Source of the DNA: Sphingomonas sp. S2-65 | GTDB taxonomy: Bacteria > Pseudomonadota > Alphaproteobacteria > Sphingomonadales > Sphingomonadaceae | Length of the DNA stretch: 64,000 nucleotides | Assembly (NCBI RefSeq): GCF_021513175.1 | Contig: NZ_CP090953.1 | Coordinates: 1 to 64,000, forward strand | Reading direction: 5' to 3' | Shown: positions 60,822 through 64,000 of the stretch, piece after piece | Layout: each line of letters opens with the position of its first letter | Position numbering within the stretch: position 1 is the stretch's first letter | The notes under the pieces: generated by a model | Told to the model about the DNA's origin: nothing | Database searches by the model: none | What the model saw: only the letters and a program-made list of their open reading frames with translations | Program-made: the position numbers and the translations under genes

Positions 60822-61357
60822 GGTTGGATGGCCTTCAGGATGGCGTCGACGGTGGCTTCGTGCGGCGCGGCTATGCTGGGGATGTGGATCGGCGCAAGCG
60901 CGTAGAAGGGATTTCGCACGCGCGCCAGTTCGGTGAGCACGGCCCGGGGGTCCTTGCCGCGCAGCAGCGGACGCGTGTCGCGGCGCTTCACTCGGTCGGC
61001 CAGGACGTCGGGGTCGGCGTCCAGCCAGATCGCGGTGGCCTGTTCGAGGATCAGCCGGCGGGTCTGTTCATTGAGGAACGCGCCGCCGCCGGTGGCGATC
61101 ACCTTTGGCGTGCCGTCGATCAGCCGAGCGATCACGCGGCGCTCGCCATCGCGGAAATGCGGCTCGCCAAACCGTTCGAAGATGTCGGCGATGGTCATTC
61201 CAGCGGCGGTCTCGATCTCGACATCGGCATCGACGAAGGGCAGGCGCATGCGCTGCGCCAGCCGCCGGCCGACCGTCGTCTTGCCGGCTCCCATCAGCCC
61301 GATCAGCACGATCGGCTTGCCATTCCAGCGAAGGGTATGCGCCTCGGTTTGTAACAT
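60818..61357 (-). CDS. aroK: Shikimate kinase
   Basis: 179 residues from ATG 61357; the frame extends to a TTG at 61396. Phosphorylates shikimate at O3. Walker A GLMGAGKTTVGRRLA, shikimate-binding DADVEIE, RDGERRVIARL and GGGAFLN, and a lid region with RPLLRGKDP. Co-directional and overlapping with aroB; divergent from the xerD group. Confidence 0.95.
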   Translation of the reverse strand: MLQTEAHTLRWNGKPIVLIGLMGAGKTTVGRRLAQRMRLPFVDADVEIETAAGMTIADIFERFGEPHFRDGERRVIARLIDGTPKVIATGGGAFLNEQTRRLILEQATAIWLDADPDVLADRVKRRDTRPLLRGKDPRAVLTELARVRNPFYALAPIHIPSIAAPHEATVDAILKAIQP

Positions 61358-61432
61358 CCTGGCGGGGGCTATACAGCGAGGGCGGGTCTCGGGCAAAAGG
61401 CCCGCGGATTATTCAAGTCACGGACTGTTTTC

Positions 61433-61570
61433 ATGTCGCGTTCGCTCGTCGCTCTACTTGTCGTCCTGGTCATTGTGGTCGGAGGCCTGTTCTTCCTGGC
61501 CGGCCGCACCGCCGAGAAGGAGCCGGTCCGCATGGAAAAGGTAGTCCCGCTTGAAAACCTCACCAAGTAA
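61433..61570 (+). CDS. 45-residue single-pass membrane protein
   Basis: From ATG 61433 to TAA 61570. N-terminal hydrophobic segment SLVALLVVLVIVVGGLFFLA, then a short charged tail (TAEKEPVRMEKVVPL). It overlaps the start of the following gene (TTG 61551) by 20 bases, implying coupled translation. Probably an inner-membrane microprotein. Function unknown. Confidence 0.65.
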   Translation: MSRSLVALLVVLVIVVGGLFFLAGRTAEKEPVRMEKVVPLENLTK

Positions 61571-63356
61571 GCGGTCGCGCGCCGCCGCACTGGCGGCGGT
61601 GCTGCTCGCGGGGGTGGCGGTTCCGGCGCAAGGCCAGCAGGACCGGCCGGAGTCGCTGTTGCCACCCGGGTTCGACGAGCCCGCGCCGACGCCTGCACCC
61701 ACGCCGAGCTCGGCACCGGCAGCGCCGGGCGCGCCGCGGCCCGCGGAGATCGTGCAACCCCTGCCGGCAGAGCCGGCGACGTCAGGCGATTCGCCGATCG
61801 CCAATGTTGCGGCTGCGGACGCGGTCGATGCGGCGGAGATCGACTGGTCTAAATATGAGCTGCCCGAGTTCGCGCGGCACTCGCTGGCCAAGGTTGGCGC
61901 GACCGCTGCGGGGAACGAGGCGTTTCCGGCGGACGCGTTCGGCCAGGCGAGCGGCAAATATCTCCAGACGCTGATGCGGCGGCTGGACGCGCCGGTGGCG
62001 TCGCGCTGGGCATCGATCCTGTTGCGGCGCGCGCTGATGTCGCCGGTCGACACGCCCGCCGACATCAACGGTGCCGATTTCGCGGCGGAGCGCGCCTGGG
62101 TGCTGCTGCGCATGGGCGAAGCGGTCGCGGCGCGCAGCGTGGTCGAGGATGTCGACACCGACAACTATACCGCGCCGCTGTACGAGATCGCGATGCAGGC
62201 GGCGATGGCCAATGGCGACCCTGCGGCATTGTGTCCGGTGGTCGACAAGGGTGCGGCGGCGATCCCGCAGCGCGGATGGGCATTGGCGCGCGCCATGTGC
62301 GCGGGGCTTGCCGGCAAGCCGACCGAAGCCGGGCAATTGCTGCGCCAGGCGCGTTGGAGAACGAGCCAGGGCGACATCGATACGCTGCTCGCCGAAAAGG
62401 TGCTGGGCACCGGCGCGCAGGGGCGGCGCGCGGTGACGATCGAGTGGGCCGGGGTGCCCCAGCTCACGGCGTGGCGCTGGGGCCTGGCGACGGCGACGCG
62501 AGTCGAAGTGCCGGCCTGGTTGTACCGGAGCGCTGGCCCGAACGTGCGCTACTGGCAGGCGCTGGCCCCCAATATCGACGCGGCGCAGCGCGCGCCGGCA
62601 GCCGAGCTGGCGGCGACCGCGGGAGTGTTCTCCAACGCCGGGCTGGTCGACCTGTATAGCGAGATCGAGCAGGGCGCGGATGCGGCGCCTGAGGTGGCGG
62701 GTGTCGCGCGCAACCTGCGCGTGGCCTATACCGACACCAGCGCGAGTGCGCGGGTGAAGGCATTACGGGCGCTGTGGGACGACGCGGAAACGCCGCGCAC
62801 CCGCTATGCCCGGCTGATCCTGACGGCGCGGGCTGCGGCGTGGGTGCCGGCCGATGCGAAACTGGGCGAGGCGGACCGTCTGGTCGCGTCGATGCTCTCG
62901 GCTGGGCTGGACGGCGCGGCGATGGAGTGGCGAACTGCCGTGACCCCGGGCAGCGAAGGATGGGCGTTGCTGACGCTGGCCGATCCGGCCGGTGCGGGCG
63001 CGGTATCGTCGGGCGATGTGGAGGGGTTCGGCAATACCGCTTCGCGCCGCAAGGGGCAGATGCTGCTCGCCGGGCTGGCTGGATTGGGGCGGATGAGCCC
63101 TGCCGACGCGCAGAGTGCCGCCGCCGAGCTGGACGTGGCAATCGGGGGCAGCAATGCCTGGACGCGGGCGATCGACGAGGCAGGACAACGCGGCGACACC
63201 GGCATGGTGGTGCTGCTGGCGGCGGTAGGCATGCAGTCGCCCAATTGGGACTGGGTGACGCCCGAGGCGCTGTTCCATGTCGTCGCGTCGCTGCGCGCGG
63301 CGGGGATGGTCAATTATGCGCGGATGATCGCCGTCGAGGCGGTCAGCCGGGCTTGA
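61551..63356 (+). CDS. Exported repeat-type protein, unknown function
   Basis: 601 residues from TTG 61551 (MKTSPSKRSRAAALAAVLLA...). Signal peptide ends near VPAQGQ; a Pro/Ala-rich linker (about 35-90) follows; the remainder is Ala-rich and helical, suggestive of tetratricopeptide-like repeats (AERAWVLLRMGEAVAARSVV; KALRALWDDAETPRTRYARL). Periplasmic. Coupled to xerD by a TTGA overlap. I recall an equivalent gene before xerD in other sphingomonads; role unknown. Confidence 0.7.
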   Translation: MKTSPSKRSRAAALAAVLLAGVAVPAQGQQDRPESLLPPGFDEPAPTPAPTPSSAPAAPGAPRPAEIVQPLPAEPATSGDSPIANVAAADAVDAAEIDWSKYELPEFARHSLAKVGATAAGNEAFPADAFGQASGKYLQTLMRRLDAPVASRWASILLRRALMSPVDTPADINGADFAAERAWVLLRMGEAVAARSVVEDVDTDNYTAPLYEIAMQAAMANGDPAALCPVVDKGAAAIPQRGWALARAMCAGLAGKPTEAGQLLRQARWRTSQGDIDTLLAEKVLGTGAQGRRAVTIEWAGVPQLTAWRWGLATATRVEVPAWLYRSAGPNVRYWQALAPNIDAAQRAPAAELAATAGVFSNAGLVDLYSEIEQGADAAPEVAGVARNLRVAYTDTSASARVKALRALWDDAETPRTRYARLILTARAAAWVPADAKLGEADRLVASMLSAGLDGAAMEWRTAVTPGSEGWALLTLADPAGAGAVSSGDVEGFGNTASRRKGQMLLAGLAGLGRMSPADAQSAAAELDVAIGGSNAWTRAIDEAGQRGDTGMVVLLAAVGMQSPNWDWVTPEALFHVVASLRAAGMVNYARMIAVEAVSRA

Positions 63357-64000
63357 GCGGTTCGGACGATCGCGCGCTGATCGACCGGTTCCTCGAGATG
63401 CTGCGCGCTGAAGCCGGAGCCGCGGGCAACACGATTGCGGCCTATGGCACCGACTTGCGGCTGGCATCGCATGCGCTGGGTGGCGGGTTGAGCGTGGCCG
63501 GCGCGGCCGAGCTGGAGCGGCTCGCCGGCGCGTGGCAGGCGCTGGCGTCCTCCACGGTGGCGCGCAAGTCGGCAGCGCTGCGACGGTTCTTCTCTTTCCT
63601 GGCGGACGAAGGGTTCCGGGCGGACGATCCAGGGCAGGCGCTGCCGCGGCCGGGGTCGGTTCGGCCGCTGCCCAAGGTGCTGACCGCGGGCGACGTCGAG
63701 CGACTGTTTGCGGCTGTCGCCGAGCGGATGGCGCGCGAGCCGGCCGATCCGCTCGACCTGCGGCTGCTGGCGCTGGTGGAGCTGTTATACGGGTCGGGGC
63801 TGCGCGCCACCGAGTTGGTGTCGCTGCCGCGCAACGCAGTGGCGCCGGATCGGCCATACCTGATCCTGAAGGGCAAAGGCGGGCGCGAGCGGCTGGTGCC
63901 GATCTCCGACCGGGCGCGCGCGGCAGTGGCTGCGTGGCGGGACAAGGTACCGGCGGCAAGCGCGTGGCTGTTCCCATCGGGGAAGGGGCATCTGTCGCGC
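63353..64000 (+). CDS. xerD: Tyrosine recombinase XerD (partial, runs off the window)
   Basis: The first 216 codons are present, from TTG 63353 overlapping the previous stop (TTGA). N-terminal SAM-like domain (IDRFLEMLRAEAGAAGNTIA; ALRRFFSFLADEGF) and the start of the catalytic domain: first catalytic Arg in YGSGLRATELVSLP, and the KGKGGRERLVPIS segment with the catalytic Lys. Resolves chromosome dimers at dif with XerC. XerC cannot be fully excluded, but gene order favours XerD. Confidence 0.9.
   Translation, partial: MSGSDDRALIDRFLEMLRAEAGAAGNTIAAYGTDLRLASHALGGGLSVAGAAELERLAGAWQALASSTVARKSAALRRFFSFLADEGFRADDPGQALPRPGSVRPLPKVLTAGDVERLFAAVAERMAREPADPLDLRLLALVELLYGSGLRATELVSLPRNAVAPDRPYLILKGKGGRERLVPISDRARAAVAAWRDKVPAASAWLFPSGKGHLSR

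Overview
The window is high-GC, densely packed alphaproteobacterial chromosome, most likely from Sphingomonas or a close relative in the Sphingomonadales. This is inferred from gene order (secB divergent from a Tim44-like gene plus mltA and smr; rpmH-rnpA-yidD-yidC; aroK-aroB divergent from a xerD cluster), from three large TonB-dependent receptors, and from small proteins that resemble sphingomonad families. No phage, insertion sequence, rRNA or CRISPR array is visible.

Layout. 0.1-12 kb is housekeeping: dnaA, a CAP-domain lipoprotein, trpS, murJ, secB, a Tim44-like protein, mltA, smr, dapE, a cupin, a glutathione S-transferase and engB. 12.1-15.3 kb is an AT-richer cassette inserted between engB and yidC, which are usually neighbours. 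It holds a 44-residue peptide gene with its own extended -10, a strong hairpin terminator, two unrecognised proteins with cupin-like features, and a short-chain dehydrogenase that runs into the 3' end of yidC. 15.3-19.7 kb carries yidC, yidD, rnpA, rpmH and a comM-type ATPase. The only canonical rnpA start that keeps the conserved N-terminus lies upstream of rpmH, so rnpA appears to enclose rpmH in another frame. 19.8-27.5 kb holds tRNA-Leu, a PepSY/siderophore-receptor operon, a large TonB receptor and tRNA-Thr.

27.6-41.8 kb is mixed: a SWIB protein, a DUF429-like protein, rarA, a PadR regulator with a natural His7 N-terminus, DUF2218, a CPA1 antiporter, a multi-PAS hybrid histidine kinase, a GAF protein, an MFS exporter, a glycosyltransferase, and an AraC regulator divergent from a dehydrogenase. 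41.9-47.6 kb holds radA, a CarG-like protein, cvpA, an IscU-like protein lacking one ligand cysteine, a Kef-type antiporter and DUF423. 47.6-53.1 kb is a surface lipoprotein / TonB receptor / 2-oxoglutarate oxygenase group with a Pho-box-like site. 53.2-64 kb holds a GspE-like remnant, tRNA-His, an amino-acid dehydrogenase, a sulfotransferase, an M1 peptidase, a 2H-phosphoesterase-like protein, aroB, aroK and a partial xerD.

The best candidates for undescribed biology are the peptide/cupin-like/dehydrogenase cassette at 12.3-15.3 kb and the rpmH-within-rnpA arrangement at 17.2-17.7 kb. Palindromic repeats of at least three kinds are scattered through the window; one has been absorbed into smr and another supplies the C-terminus of dapE. 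All functional calls come from reading motifs by eye. No database search was run.
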